Counted from the stretch's first letter, positions 17,657-26,753 are shown. The stretch: DNA of 35,139 nucleotides from Comamonas sp. SCN 65-56 (GCF_001724135.1 NZ_MEDS01000003.1:1-35139); one strand, 5' to 3'. The notes: generated by a model from the sequence alone, not told the origin. Translations and numbers: made by a program.

Positions 17657-18651
17657 GCGCCGGGCTGCCCGTCGCGAGCCAGGCCTGTGCCCGCCTCGCT
17701 GGCCACCAGGTAGAGCGGGCGCTGCTTGACCTCGTCATAAATGCGCGCCACGTATTCCGACAGCAGCCCTATGGACACCAGCTGCACTCCGCTCAGGAAC
17801 ATCATGCCCACCACCAGCGTGGCATAGCCCGGCACATCGATGCCGTTGATGAAGTAATCCAGCATCACCCACAAGCCAAAACCGATGGCCGAAACCGCCA
17901 GCACCACCCCCAGCAATCCGAGCAGGCGCAGCGGCACGGCGGTGAACGCAAACAAGCCGGTGGTTCCCAGGCGCAGCGCGCCGCGCAGGCCGAAGCTGCT
18001 GTGTCCTGCCGCACGCGGCAGCGGGTCGTAGTCCAGCGCCACACTGGGGAAGCCCACCCAGGCGTAGAGCCCTTTCATGAAACGATGGCGCTCCGGGAGT
18101 TGAAGCAGCGCATCGACCACGCGCCGGTCCATCAGCCGGAAATCCCCCGCATCGCGCGGAATGCGCACCCGGCTGCCCCAGTTGACGATGTCGTAGAACC
18201 ACGGCACGAGCTTGCGGTGCAGCCCGGACTGGTCTTCGCGCGTGCGCCGCACCGCATACACCACATCCGCCCCCTGCTGCCAATGGCGCAGCATGTCGGC
18301 CAGCAGCGCCGTCGGGTGCTGGCCATCGGCATCCATCAGCACCACCACTTCGCCGCGCGCCGCAGCGATGCCGGCGGTCAGTGCCGCCTCCTTGCCGAAA
18401 TTGCGCGAAAGCTGCACCAGGCGCAACGCCGGTTCACTGGCGCACAGACCGCGCACCACGGACTCGGTAGCGTCGCTGCTGCCATCGTTGACCACCACCA
18501 ACTCCACTCGTGACGAAAGCGCGCGCAAGGCGGCCAGCGTCTGCCCCACCACCGCCGGCAGCGAGGCGGCCTCGTTGTAAGCCGGCATGACGCAGGAAAT
18601 CGACGGCACCCGGTCCGCTCGCGGGTTCGGTGTGGGGTTGAATTCAGACAT
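17653..18651 (-). CDS. GT2 polyprenyl-phosphate glycosyltransferase (GtrB/ArnC/LgmA-like)
   Basis: A 332-aa family 2 glycosyltransferase of the DPM1/GtrB/ArnC type that loads a sugar from a nucleotide donor onto undecaprenyl phosphate at the cytoplasmic face. Motifs: CVMPAYNEA, VVVNDGSSD, LSRNFGKEAALTAGI, the metal-binding DADGQHP, and GDFRLMDRRVV; two C-terminal membrane helices (about 243-265 and 278-300) precede SEYVARIYDEVKQRPLYLV. ATG 18651 gives the normal family N-terminus; the longer frame back to 18789 would run through the promoter. A minus-strand promoter lies about 110 bp upstream. It is coupled to the GtrA gene by a 4-bp overlap. The sugar is unknown; the neighbouring deacetylase suggests an N-acetyl-hexosamine. 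Confidence 0.88.
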   Translation of the reverse strand: MSEFNPTPNPRADRVPSISCVMPAYNEAASLPAVVGQTLAALRALSSRVELVVVNDGSSDATESVVRGLCASEPALRLVQLSRNFGKEAALTAGIAAARGEVVVLMDADGQHPTALLADMLRHWQQGADVVYAVRRTREDQSGLHRKLVPWFYDIVNWGSRVRIPRDAGDFRLMDRRVVDALLQLPERHRFMKGLYAWVGFPSVALDYDPLPRAAGHSSFGLRGALRLGTTGLFAFTAVPLRLLGLLGVVLAVSAIGFGLWVMLDYFINGIDVPGYATLVVGMMFLSGVQLVSIGLLSEYVARIYDEVKQRPLYLVASEAGTGLARDGQPGA

Positions 18652-18759
18652 GCGCGCGACGATACGCGAAACGGCGGCAGGTTTCGGCTCCGCGCCCCGT
18701 TTTGTCGATGCGCCATGCAGACAAAACACGCATGAAAACCGCACCTCAGATTCGGTATT

Positions 18760-19165
18760 TATAATAAACCCGTGTTTTACAACCTGCAAAGCGGGTCATT
18801 CATGCGGTCTTGACGCTGTTCAAGCTGGCGTGAAACACGGTTGAGCGCCACGCCCGAACGGGCATGAAGCGTTCGCCACGGCCGAAGTTTCGGCCTCGAT
18901 GCCCAGGATGTCGCAGCGGCCTGAAAGACCGATCGACATCCACGCAAAGGCTCTTGCGCACCACCTCACGCGTGCCATTCGAGCCGCCCGGCTACCCCGG
19001 AAGGTAGCCACCTTCCCCGGCAACGTTCTCCGTGTGCGTCCCTTCGGGCATGCACTTTGGGCGATGTCAAGCATCGGGGTGGTGTGTTTTTTCACGCTTC
19101 GGCCTTCGTGCCCCGCGCCTGCATGGCCGCGGGGTGAGTTCAATCCACAAGAAAGAACCCACCAG
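18760..19165 (+). promoter_or_regulatory. Candidate structured 5' leader of proVWX
   Basis: This 514-bp gap between the GT2 gene and proV holds no convincing gene. TATAAT (18760-18765, no good -35) would start a transcript near 18771, where CCGTGTTT (18770-18777) can pair with AAACACGG (18833-18840). Inside are ACCTGC/GCGGGT (18782-18787 with 18791-18796) and a 13-position hairpin, 18801-18813 with 18820-18832, two mismatches: a three-way junction. Further on: GGCCGA/TCGGCC (18880-18895), GGATGTCG/CGACATCC (18906-18913 with 18934-18941), and two mutually exclusive 7-bp hairpins, GGCTACC/GGTAGCC (18990-19009) and GGAAGGT/ACCTTCC (18999-19016). A 12-position pairing of 18956-18967 with 19076-19087 ends at TTTTTT (19087-19092). 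CCCCGCG/CGCGGGG (19111-19134) stands 31 bases before the proV ATG. I match it to no known riboswitch. Confidence 0.45.
18761..18789 (-). promoter_or_regulatory. Probable promoter of the GT2-gtrA pair
   Basis: On the minus strand TTGCAG (18789-18784), a 17-bp spacer and TATTAT (18766-18761) form a reasonable sigma-70 pair, about 110 bp before the GT2 start. The same AT island carries TATAAT (18760-18765) on the plus strand, so two opposite promoters would overlap at their -10 boxes. Confidence 0.45.
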
Positions 19166-20455
19166 ATGGCGAAATCGATCACTATCGACAAGGTATACAA
19201 AATCTTCGGCGATACGCCGGATGAAGCACTGCGCCTGGCGCGCGAAGGCGTCTCCAAGCAGGAGATTCTGGAGCGCACCGGCCAATCCATCGGCGTCTTC
19301 AATGCGAGCTTTCGCATAGAGGCCGGCGAAATTTTCGTCGTCATGGGCCTGTCGGGTTCGGGCAAGTCCACGCTGGTGCGCCTGCTCAATCGCCTGATAG
19401 CACCGACGGCCGGGCGCATCTTCGTCAACGAGCAGAACATCCTTGACCTCGACGAGCATCAGTTGCGCCAGCTCAGGCGCAAGGACATCTCCATGGTGTT
19501 CCAGTCGTTCGCGCTGATGCCGCACCTGTCGGTGCTGGAGAACACCGCCTTCGGGCTGGAGCTGGCGGGGGTCGACAAAGCCGCGCGCGAGAGCGCCGCC
19601 AAGGAGGCGTTGGCGCAAGTGGGCCTGGCGGGCTGGGAGGCGAGCTACCCGGATGAGCTCTCCGGCGGCATGCAGCAGCGCGTAGGCCTGGCTCGGGCGC
19701 TGGCGGCCGACCCCTCCATCCTCCTGATGGACGAGGCATTCTCCGCGCTTGACCCCATCATCCGCACCGAGATGCAAAGCGAGCTGCTGCGCCTGCAGGA
19801 GACCAAGCGCCGCACCATCGTCTTCATCTCGCACGACCTCGATGAGGCGATGCGCATCGGCGACCACATCGCGATCATGAAGGACGGCCAGGTGGTGCAG
19901 GTGGGCACACCGGATGAAATTCTGCGCGCTCCGGCCGACGACTACGTGCGTGATTTCGTGCGCGGCGTCGATGCGGCCGCGGTCTTCAAGGCACGCGACA
20001 TTGCGCGCCAGTCGCTCACGGTGATTTCCGAGCAGGGGGATAGGGGCTGCCGCGCCACGCTGCGCATCCTGGAGGACTCGGACCGCGACGTGGCCTATGT
20101 ACTCAGCCCGCGCAAGCGCTACCTGGGTGCCGTCTCGTCGCAATCGCTGCGCGATGTGTTGCGCGGTCACCAGGGGCCACTGGGGCTGAAGCACGCCTAT
20201 CTCAAGGATGCGCCTGCATTGCCCGCAGATACGCCGATTGCCGACCTGTACGGCGCCATGACCCATGCCCCCTGCCCACTGCCGGTGGTGGACGAGACCG
20301 GGCAATACCTGGGGGTGGTGAGCCGCACCACGCTGATGCGCTTTCTCGATCGGGATACGCCACCAGTGCTGCCCGCGCAGCGCGAAGTTGCGCCGCTGCA
20401 GCTCAACCCCGCCTTCCCGCACCAGGCAAGCGAGCCGGTGGTCAAGGCCGCTTGA
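19166..20455 (+). CDS. proV: Glycine betaine/proline ABC transporter ATP-binding protein (ProV)
   Basis: ATPase of the osmoprotectant importer ProU, on the cytoplasmic side of the inner membrane. The 429-aa protein has the ProV-specific N-terminus KVYKIFGDTPDEAL (9-22), Walker A GLSGSGKS (61-68), Q-loop VFQSFALMPH, signature LSGGMQQRVGLARAL (165-179), Walker B ILLMDEAFSALDP and the switch His in ISHDLDEA, then two CBS domains (about 285-400), which sense ionic strength in related importers. ATG 19166 is the family start; the frame is open further upstream to 18899 but encodes nothing ProV-like. Two genes follow in tight order (proW 17 bp on), and a long leader precedes it. Confidence 0.95.
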   Translation: MAKSITIDKVYKIFGDTPDEALRLAREGVSKQEILERTGQSIGVFNASFRIEAGEIFVVMGLSGSGKSTLVRLLNRLIAPTAGRIFVNEQNILDLDEHQLRQLRRKDISMVFQSFALMPHLSVLENTAFGLELAGVDKAARESAAKEALAQVGLAGWEASYPDELSGGMQQRVGLARALAADPSILLMDEAFSALDPIIRTEMQSELLRLQETKRRTIVFISHDLDEAMRIGDHIAIMKDGQVVQVGTPDEILRAPADDYVRDFVRGVDAAAVFKARDIARQSLTVISEQGDRGCRATLRILEDSDRDVAYVLSPRKRYLGAVSSQSLRDVLRGHQGPLGLKHAYLKDAPALPADTPIADLYGAMTHAPCPLPVVDETGQYLGVVSRTTLMRFLDRDTPPVLPAQREVAPLQLNPAFPHQASEPVVKAA

Positions 20456-20472
20456 AGTGAAAGGACACCAGC

Positions 20473-21570
20473 ATGACCAATGAAGCCGCCACCGATCCGT
20501 GGAGCGCTACCAGCACGCCCGCCCCGGCGCCCATCGACACCCCAAGCACCGCCGCCCCCGACGCCTGGGGCAACGCGATGCAAGGCGCACAGGGCGGCGC
20601 AAGCTGGCTGGACGCCCCCGCCAACACCGCCGCACCCACGGGTGATGGCGGCAGCCTCACCGCGCTCTGGCACCAGATCAGCACCGACGGCCTGCCGGTT
20701 CAAGGCGCTATCAACGACGGCCTGGCCTGGGTAGTGGCGCACTTTCGCCCGTTCTTCCAGGCCGTTCGCACGCCCATCGACGCCATCCTCTCGAGCATCA
20801 CCGATGGGCTGCTGGCGGTGCCCTGGCCCGTGATGCTGCTGCTGATTGCGCTCATCGCCTGGCAGTTTGCCGGGCGCTGGCTGGCGCTGGCCACCGCCGT
20901 ATCGCTGCTCCTGGTGGCGCTGCTGGGCATCTGGAGCGACACCATGGTGACGCTGGCCCTCGTCTTCACCTCGCTGCTGTTTTGCGTCGCTATAGGCCTG
21001 CCGCTGGGCGTGCTGCTGGCATCGAGCGAGCGGGCGCAGCGCCTCACGCGCCCGCTGCTTGATGCGATGCAGACCACGCCGGCCTTCGTCTACCTGGTGC
21101 CCGTCGTGATGCTGTTCGGCATCGGCAACGTGCCAGGGGTGATCGTCACCATCGTCTTCGCGCTGCCGCCGCTGGTGCGCCTGACCAACCTCGGCATCCG
21201 CCAGGTGCGGCCCGATCTGATCGAGGCCAGCCGCGCGTATGGTGCCTCGCCCGCGCAACTGCTCTTGAAGGTGCAACTGCCGCTAGCGATGCCGTCCATC
21301 ATGGCGGGTATCAACCAGGCGCTGATGCTGAGTCTGTCGATGGTGGTGATCGCCTCGATGATTGCCGTCGGGGGCCTCGGCCAGATGGTGCTACGCGGCA
21401 TCGGGCGCCTGGACATGGGGCTGGCCACCGTCGGCGGCCTGGGCATCGTGCTGCTGGCGATCGTGCTCGATCGCATCACGCAGGCCATGGGCGAGCCCCG
21501 GCGCGGCGGCCAACGCTGGTGGCATAGCGGGCCGCTCAGCCTGCTGCTGCGCAAACCTTCAAAACCATAG
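20473..21570 (+). CDS. proW: Glycine betaine/proline ABC transporter permease (ProW)
   Basis: Inner-membrane permease of ProU, 365 aa. A long Pro/Ala/Asp-rich hydrophilic N-terminus (1-65) precedes the amphipathic and membrane segments, as in E. coli ProW. The permease domain carries ATPLGVLLA-type sequence ([10 protein letters not shown]), [26 protein letters not shown] and the EAA loop [27 protein letters not shown], which contacts ProV. ATG 20473 follows AAAGGAC. The last codons (PSKP and the TAG stop) fall in an interspersed repeat at 21559, so the native C-terminus may have been replaced. Confidence 0.95.
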   Translation: MTNEAATDPWSATSTPAPAPIDTPSTAAPDAWGNAMQGAQGGASWLDAPANTAAPTGDGGSLTALWHQISTDGLPVQGAINDGLAWVVAHFRPFFQAVRTPIDAILSSITDGLLAVPWPVMLLLIALIAWQFAGRWLALATAVSLLLVALLGIWSDTMVTLALVFTSLLFCVAIGLPLGVLLASSERAQRLTRPLLDAMQTTPAFVYLVPVVMLFGIGNVPGVIVTIVFALPPLVRLTNLGIRQVRPDLIEASRAYGASPAQLLLKVQLPLAMPSIMAGINQALMLSLSMVVIASMIAVGGLGQMVLRGIGRLDMGLATVGGLGIVLLAIVLDRITQAMGEPRRGGQRWWHSGPLSLLLRKPSKP

Positions 21571-21612
21571 CTGCCAGCGCTTGATACAAAAGCGTTACAG
21601 CCATATTTCATT
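21559..21612 (+). repeat. Interspersed palindromic repeat, copy at the proW stop
   Basis: TTCAAAACCATAGCTGCC (21559 on), GCGCTTG (21577-21583), a short spacer, AAAAGCGTTACAGCC and ATATTTCATTC form the clearest copy. The TAG inside ATAGCTG is the proW stop codon. It fills most of the 69-bp gap between proW and proX and could form an imperfect stem-loop affecting proX expression relative to proVW. Confidence 0.65.
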
Positions 21613-21639
21613 CAAATTTTCACCCGCAAGGAGCATCTC

Positions 21640-22653
21640 ATGCATCATCTCTCTCCCCTACGCCGCCTGCTGATTCTGGCCACTGCGGCCAGCACCTTTG
21701 CCGTGGCTGCTGCTGCCGCCACCGACCTGCCCGGCAAAGGCGTCAAGGTCTTGCCACTCAAGAGCTCGATCGCCGAGGAAACCTTCCAGACCCTGCTGGT
21801 GATGAAGGCACTCACGGCGCTGGGCTACGACGTGCAGCCGATCAAGGAGGTGGAATACCCCACCGCGCACATCGCCATCGGCAACGGCGACGCGACGTTT
21901 CTCGCCGATCACTGGAACCCGCTGCACGCCGACTACTACAAGAACGCCGGTGGCGACGCCAAGCTCTACCGCCAGGGCATCTTCTCGCCCAATGCCGCGC
22001 AGGGCTATCTGATCGACAAGAAGACCGCGGACAAATACCACATCACCAACATCGGCCAGCTCAAGGACCCCAAGCTCGCCAAGCTGTTTGACAGCGACGG
22101 CGACGGCAAGGCGGATCTGACCGGCTGCAACCCCGGCTGGGGTTGCGAAGCGGTGATCGAGCATCAGCTCACCGCATTTGATCTGCGCAAGACGGTGACG
22201 CACCAGCAGGGCAGCTACTCGGCGCTGATCGCCGACACCATCACGCGCTTCAAGGCGGGCAAGCCGGTGCTCTACTACACGTGGACGCCCTACTGGGTCA
22301 GCAACGAGCTCAAGCCCGGCCAGGACGTGGTCTGGCTGGAGGTGCCGTTTTCCTCGCTGCCCGGCGAACAGAAGGACATCGACACCAAGCTGCCCAACGG
22401 CAAGAACTACGGCTTCGTCGTGAACAACCAGCAGATCGTCGCCAACAAGGCCTTCACCGATGCCCACCCTGACACCGCCGTGCTGTTCAAGGAAATGCAA
22501 TTGCCGATCGCCGACATCAACGCGCAGAACTATTTGATGAGCCAGGGCCAGAACAAGGCCGCTGACATCGAGCGCCACGCCGACCAGTGGATCAAGGCAC
22601 ACCAGCAGACCTGGGACGGCTGGCTGGCAAAGGCGCGCGCGGCGGCGCAATAA
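21640..22653 (+). CDS. proX: Glycine betaine/proline ABC transporter substrate-binding protein (ProX)
   Basis: Periplasmic receptor of ProU, 337 aa. A signal peptide (about 1-26, cleavage in [10 protein letters not shown]) precedes the mature protein, which follows E. coli Pro[17 protein letters not shown] (81-96), the Ca-site-like [20 protein letters not shown] (151-170) with a likely disulfide C163-C169, and [10 protein letters not shown] (211-220). Trp92, Trp167 and Trp215 correspond to the aromatic box that holds the trimethylammonium group. ATG 21640 has AAGGAG seven bases upstream, the best ribosome binding site of the operon, as expected for the most abundant component. Confidence 0.96.
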   Translation: MHHLSPLRRLLILATAASTFAVAAAAATDLPGKGVKVLPLKSSIAEETFQTLLVMKALTALGYDVQPIKEVEYPTAHIAIGNGDATFLADHWNPLHADYYKNAGGDAKLYRQGIFSPNAAQGYLIDKKTADKYHITNIGQLKDPKLAKLFDSDGDGKADLTGCNPGWGCEAVIEHQLTAFDLRKTVTHQQGSYSALIADTITRFKAGKPVLYYTWTPYWVSNELKPGQDVVWLEVPFSSLPGEQKDIDTKLPNGKNYGFVVNNQQIVANKAFTDAHPDTAVLFKEMQLPIADINAQNYLMSQGQNKAADIERHADQWIKAHQQTWDGWLAKARAAAQ

Positions 22654-22695
22654 CCCGCCCGCAGCACCGTTTTTCTACAAAAGAAGGAATTTTTC

Positions 22696-23688
22696 ATGCA
22701 CACGCACAGCAGCATTTTGCGCGCACTCGCACCCTGCGCGGCAGCACTTCTGCTCGGCCTGCCCAGCGCCGCATCGGCCCAATCACAGCTCCAGCTCAGC
22801 GGCTTTCTGGATGTCGGCATCTACCACGGCTTTGACCGCGCCACGCATGTCGGCACCATCCAGCGCAGCAATGTCGCGCTGTCGGGTAGTGAAGACCTGG
22901 GCGGCGGCCTGAAGGCGGGCTTTCGCTTCAGCTCGCGCTTTGAAATGGGCACCGGTGCCATTGAGGGTGATGGCGCCAAGCCCTTCTGGCACGATGAATC
23001 CACCGTCGGCCTCGCCGGTAGCTGGGGCAGCCTGCGTATGGGCCGCGCCCTGACCGCGTTGTGGGCCTACGACTGGGAGTTTGACCCCTGGGCCAACTTC
23101 AACCGCATCGCCTCGCCCGCCTGGTACTACTGGCACGCCCTGGCGCCGACGGACCGGGTGAGCAACAACGGCAGTGCCGAATACGGTCGCATGAACAACG
23201 GATTTTTCTACGATTCGCCCGCATTTTCGGGTGTGACCGTGCACCTGAGCGCCACCCCCGACCGCACCATGGCGCCGGGCAGCCAGGGGCGCGGGTATTC
23301 GGCAGCCATGCGCTACCACGCAGGACCCATCGCAGCCATGCTGGCGCATGAGCGCAACGGCAGCGGCGACAGAGTCACCTTCCTTGGCGGCAAATACGCT
23401 GCCGGTGCCTTTGCCGCAATGGTTGCGCTGGATTACTCGCGCACCGGCGGTGGCGCTGCCAGCGCTCGCGCCCTCACATTGGGCGCCACCTACGCCGTGG
23501 GCGTCACGACGCTCAAAGCCGGTTACGGCCGCCAGCGCACGGGTGGCGTCACCCACCAGTTTGCCTCGCTGGGTGCGGACTACGCGCTGTCCAAACGCAG
23601 CACCGCGTATGTGAGCCTGGGCCACCAGAAGCCGTCCGGTGCTCGTTCAGCAACCGCCTTTGGCGTTGGTCTGTCGCACGCGTTCTGA
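22696..23688 (+). CDS. Gram-negative porin
   Basis: Outer-membrane beta-barrel porin of the betaproteobacterial type, 330 aa. A signal peptide ending ASA (about residue 28) is followed by the typical first strand QLQLSGFLDVGIY, then RSNVALSGSEDLGGGLKAGFRF, the loop with GLAGSWGSLRMGR, and a C-terminal SATAFGVGLSHAF ending in Phe, the BAM recognition signal. Aromatic-rich stretches (WAYDWEFDPWANF, PAWYYWHAL) in the loop-3 region could bind a cationic or aromatic solute. ATG 22696 has AGAAGGAA upstream. It lies 42 bp after proX with no terminator visible, so it may belong to the betaine uptake transcript, letting substrate cross the outer membrane; this is inference. Confidence 0.88.
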   Translation: MHTHSSILRALAPCAAALLLGLPSAASAQSQLQLSGFLDVGIYHGFDRATHVGTIQRSNVALSGSEDLGGGLKAGFRFSSRFEMGTGAIEGDGAKPFWHDESTVGLAGSWGSLRMGRALTALWAYDWEFDPWANFNRIASPAWYYWHALAPTDRVSNNGSAEYGRMNNGFFYDSPAFSGVTVHLSATPDRTMAPGSQGRGYSAAMRYHAGPIAAMLAHERNGSGDRVTFLGGKYAAGAFAAMVALDYSRTGGGAASARALTLGATYAVGVTTLKAGYGRQRTGGVTHQFASLGADYALSKRSTAYVSLGHQKPSGARSATAFGVGLSHAF

Positions 23689-23735
23689 TGCAGTTGAGCG
23701 CACTGCCCCTTATTCAACCCAAGGAACCCACCCTA

Positions 23736-24200
23736 ATGTTTCAATGGTTCTCCCACCTGTGTCGTTCGTACTTGCTTGCACTGGTTGCCACCTTGTGTCT
23801 GCTGCCCATTCAAGCCCATGCCGCAAGTTACGTAAGTGTCAAAGGTGCCACCGTGAACGTGCGCGCACAGCCCAGCACCCGCGCTGCCGTGCAGTGGCAA
23901 CTCGACCGCGGCTACCCGTTGCGCGTGCTGCAAAAGAAAGGGAAGTGGTTGCAGGTGGCCGACTACGAAGCCACGCTGGGCTGGCTCTTCGCGCCACTCA
24001 CCAGCACCACGCCGCACCGCATCGTGACCGCGCCCAAGGCGCGTTTGCGGGCCGGGCCGGGAACCAGGCACCGCATCCTGACCACGCTGCAGCAAGGCGA
24101 GATCCTGCGCACGCTGGAGACCCGCAAGGGTTGGGCACTGGTACGAATCGCCAGTGGCACACAGGGTTGGATAGCGCGCAGCCTGACCTGGGGCTGGTAA
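23736..24200 (+). CDS. Secreted protein with two bacterial SH3 domains
   Basis: A 154-aa product with a signal peptide (1-29, ending IQAHA) and two SH3b domains: about 32-86 (VKGATVNVRAQPST..WLQVADYEATLGWLF) and 92-150 (APKARLRAGPGTRHR..WALVRIASGTQGWIARSL). Such domains bind peptidoglycan or other envelope partners. ATG 23736 is preferred because AAGGAA lies nine bases upstream and a clean signal peptide starts there; ATG 23688, overlapping the porin stop by one base, would add 16 residues before it. It follows the porin at once and ends before a bidirectional terminator. The function is unknown. Confidence 0.8.
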   Translation: MFQWFSHLCRSYLLALVATLCLLPIQAHAASYVSVKGATVNVRAQPSTRAAVQWQLDRGYPLRVLQKKGKWLQVADYEATLGWLFAPLTSTTPHRIVTAPKARLRAGPGTRHRILTTLQQGEILRTLETRKGWALVRIASGTQGWIARSLTWGW

Positions 24201-24237
24201 GCATGGCGGCTTGTCGTCCAACTCGCGAAGGAAAACC

Positions 24238-24260
24238 AAAGGGCGCCACTGGCGCCCTTT
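24238..24260. terminator. Bidirectional intrinsic terminator between the SH3 gene and aspS
   Basis: AAAGGGCGCC (24238-24247), loop ACT, GGCGCCCTTT (24251-24260): a perfect 10-bp stem with short A and T flanks, placed between convergent genes and able to serve both. Confidence 0.8.
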
Positions 24261-24286
24261 CCATCGTGCTTCAAGCCCGGTGCCGA

Positions 24287-26083
24287 TCAGCCAGCAGCCA
24301 CCGTATTGCGCAGGCGGATATGCAGCTCGCGCAGCTGCTTTTCATCGACCGGCGACGGCGCCTGCGTGAGCAAGTCCTGTGCACGCTGGGTTTTGGGGAA
24401 GGCGATCACGTCGCGGATGGATTCGGCACCGGTCATCAAGGTGATCAGGCGATCCAGGCCGAAGGCCAAGCCACCATGCGGCGGCGCGCCGTATTGCAAG
24501 GCGTCGAGCAAATAGCCGAACTTGGCACGCTGGTCTTCGGGGCCGATGTTGAGCGCAGCGAACACCTTGGCCTGGACGTCGGCGCGGTGGATACGTACCG
24601 AGCCGCCGCCCAGCTCCCAACCGTTCAAGACCATGTCGTAGGCCTTGGCAACGCAGGCGCCGGGGTCGGTGTCCATGAGGTTCTCGTGCCCGTCCTTCGG
24701 TGAAGTGAATGGGTGGTGCACCGCCACCCAACGGTTTTCTTCATCATCTCGCTCGAACATCGGGAAGTCGACCACCCACAGCGGTGCCCAGCAGTTTTCA
24801 AACAAGCCATGCTGGCGGCCGAATTCGCTCAAACCGACCTTCAGGCGCAGCGCACCGATGGAGTCGTTGACGATTTTTGCCTTGTCGGCGCCAAAGAAAA
24901 TCAGATCGCCATCGTGCGCCCCGGTGCGCTTCAGGATTTCGGCGATCGCCGCGTCGTGCAGGTTCTTGACGATGGGCGATTGCAGCCCGTCCCTGCCCTT
25001 GGCCGCCTCGTTGACCTTGATCCAGGCCAGGCCCTTGGCGCCGTAGATCTTGACGAAATCGGTGTAGCTGTCGATCTCGCCACGAGAGATATGTGCCCCC
25101 CCAGGCACACGCAGCGCAACCACGCGGCCACCGGGTGTGGTCGCGGGCGTGGAAAACACCTTGAAGTCCACATCGGCCATGACATCCGTCAACTCGGTGA
25201 ATTCCAGCTTCACGCGCAGGTCGGGCTTGTCCGAGCCAAAGCGCGCCATCGCCTGTGCGTACGGCATCACCGGGAACTCGCCCAGGTCCACCTTCAGCTG
25301 CTGCTGGAACACTTCCGTGATCAAACGCTGGAAAATGCCGCGGATTTCCTCTTCGTTCAGAAACGAGGTTTCGCAATCGATCTGCGTGAACTCGGGCTGG
25401 CGGTCGGCGCGCAGGTCTTCGTCGCGAAAGCACTTGGTGATCTGGTAGTAGCGGTCGTAGCCAGCCACCATCAGCATCTGCTTGTACAGCTGGGGCGACT
25501 GCGGCAGCGCGAAGAACTGGCCGTCGTGCACGCGGCTGGGGACCAGGTAATCGCGCGCGCCTTCGGGCGTGCTCTTGCCCAGCATGGGGGTTTCGATGTC
25601 GATGAAGCCTTCCTTGTCGAGGAAATTGCGTACCTGCAGCGCAGTGCGGTAGCGCAGCATCATGTTGCGCTGCATCACCGGGCGTCGCAGGTCCATCACG
25701 CGGTGCGTGAGGCGCGTGGTCTCCGACAGGTTGTCGTCGTCCATCTGGAACGGCGGCGTGACCGAAGGGTTGAGCACCACGAGTTCATGGCACAGGATTT
25801 CGATCTGGCCGCTGGTGAGCTTGTCATTCGTCGTTCCCTCAGGGCGCGCGCGCACCAGACCCTCGACCTGCAGGCAGAATTCATTGCGCAAGCCCTCGGC
25901 GGTCTTGAACATCTCGGGGCGATCGGGATCACACACCACCTGCACATAACCTTCGCGGTCACGCAAGTCAATGAAGATCACGCCGCCATGGTCACGGCGG
26001 CGATTCACCCACCCGCAAAGGGTGACGGTCTGCCCCATCAGGGCTTCGGTCACGAGACCGCAGTAACTGGTACGCATGGACAT
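24287..26083 (-). CDS. aspS: Aspartyl-tRNA synthetase, probably non-discriminating
   Basis: Class II synthetase charging tRNA-Asp, 598 aa, bacterial type with an N-terminal OB anticodon-binding domain, catalytic core and the inserted GAD domain. Seen: [12 protein letters not shown], motif 2 [27 protein letters not shown]-like FGSDKPDLR, and motif 3 [10 protein letters not shown]. In the RRRDHGG segment the residue after Asp is His, as in the non-discriminating enzyme of Pseudomonas aeruginosa; E. coli has Leu. The enzyme would then also make Asp-tRNA-Asn for amidation by GatCAB. ATG 26083 (MSMRTSYCG) has AGGAAG upstream. It is third in the FmdB-DUF502-aspS run, 40 bp after DUF502. Confidence 0.96.
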   Translation of the reverse strand: MSMRTSYCGLVTEALMGQTVTLCGWVNRRRDHGGVIFIDLRDREGYVQVVCDPDRPEMFKTAEGLRNEFCLQVEGLVRARPEGTTNDKLTSGQIEILCHELVVLNPSVTPPFQMDDDNLSETTRLTHRVMDLRRPVMQRNMMLRYRTALQVRNFLDKEGFIDIETPMLGKSTPEGARDYLVPSRVHDGQFFALPQSPQLYKQMLMVAGYDRYYQITKCFRDEDLRADRQPEFTQIDCETSFLNEEEIRGIFQRLITEVFQQQLKVDLGEFPVMPYAQAMARFGSDKPDLRVKLEFTELTDVMADVDFKVFSTPATTPGGRVVALRVPGGAHISRGEIDSYTDFVKIYGAKGLAWIKVNEAAKGRDGLQSPIVKNLHDAAIAEILKRTGAHDGDLIFFGADKAKIVNDSIGALRLKVGLSEFGRQHGLFENCWAPLWVVDFPMFERDDEENRWVAVHHPFTSPKDGHENLMDTDPGACVAKAYDMVLNGWELGGGSVRIHRADVQAKVFAALNIGPEDQRAKFGYLLDALQYGAPPHGGLAFGLDRLITLMTGAESIRDVIAFPKTQRAQDLLTQAPSPVDEKQLRELHIRLRNTVAAG

Positions 26084-26123
26084 GGCTGGTTCTTCCTGCG
26101 CCCTCGCAGGGCGCCACTTCGGT

Positions 26124-26753
26124 TCAAGGGTGCAACTGGCTGTCGGCCTGCACCGGATCATGGGGGGCAACGACGCCCATGGAAACAATGTACTTGAGCG
26201 CTTCGTCGATGCTCATCTCGAGCTCGATGCAGTCGCTCTTGCGCATGAGGACGAAATAGCCGCTGGTCGGGTTGGGCGTTGTCGGCACGTAGACGCTGAC
26301 GAATTCGTCGCGCAGATAGCCCGCCACCTCGCCACTGGGGCTGCCGGTGACAAACGCCACCGTCCACATCCCGTCGCGCGGCCATTGCACCAGCACGGCG
26401 GTGCGAAAGGCGTTGCCGCTCTCGGAAAACAGCGTGTCCGAGACCTGCTTCACGCTGGAATAGATCGAGCGCACCACCGGAATGCGGCTGACCAGCGCAT
26501 CCCCCAGGGCGACGAGCTTGCGCCCGAAGAAGTTGCTCGCGATAGCGCCGACGATCAAGAGGATGAGCAGCGTGAGCAGCACGCCAAAGCCCGGGACGTG
26601 AAAACCCAGCAACTTGTCCGGCTGCCAACCGGCCGGCAGAATTTCCAGCGTCTGATCCAGCAAACCCACCACCCAGGACAGTACCCAGGCGGTAATGATC
26701 AACGGAACAATGACCAGCAGGCCGGCGAACAGCCACTTGCGCAAAGCAGCCAT
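26124..26753 (-). CDS. DUF502 membrane protein
   Basis: A 209-aa protein of the DUF502 family, function unknown. Two membrane helices (about 7-29 and 55-74) are followed by a soluble domain with the family pattern [36 protein letters not shown] and [17 protein letters not shown]. It starts directly at the stop of the FmdB-type gene (no gap) and precedes aspS by 40 bp; this order is common in Burkholderiales, as I recall. Confidence 0.9.
   Translation of the reverse strand: MAALRKWLFAGLLVIVPLIITAWVLSWVVGLLDQTLEILPAGWQPDKLLGFHVPGFGVLLTLLILLIVGAIASNFFGRKLVALGDALVSRIPVVRSIYSSVKQVSDTLFSESGNAFRTAVLVQWPRDGMWTVAFVTGSPSGEVAGYLRDEFVSVYVPTTPNPTSGYFVLMRKSDCIELEMSIDEALKYIVSMGVVAPHDPVQADSQLHP

Noticed and set aside
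18770-18840. Match of the three-way junction to TPP, purine or another known riboswitch
   Set aside because: The conserved core sequences of the classes I know are not present.
18899-19165. In-frame extension of proV of 89 codons
   Set aside because: Not ProV-like; the family N-terminus starts at 19166, and the stretch overlaps the structured leader.
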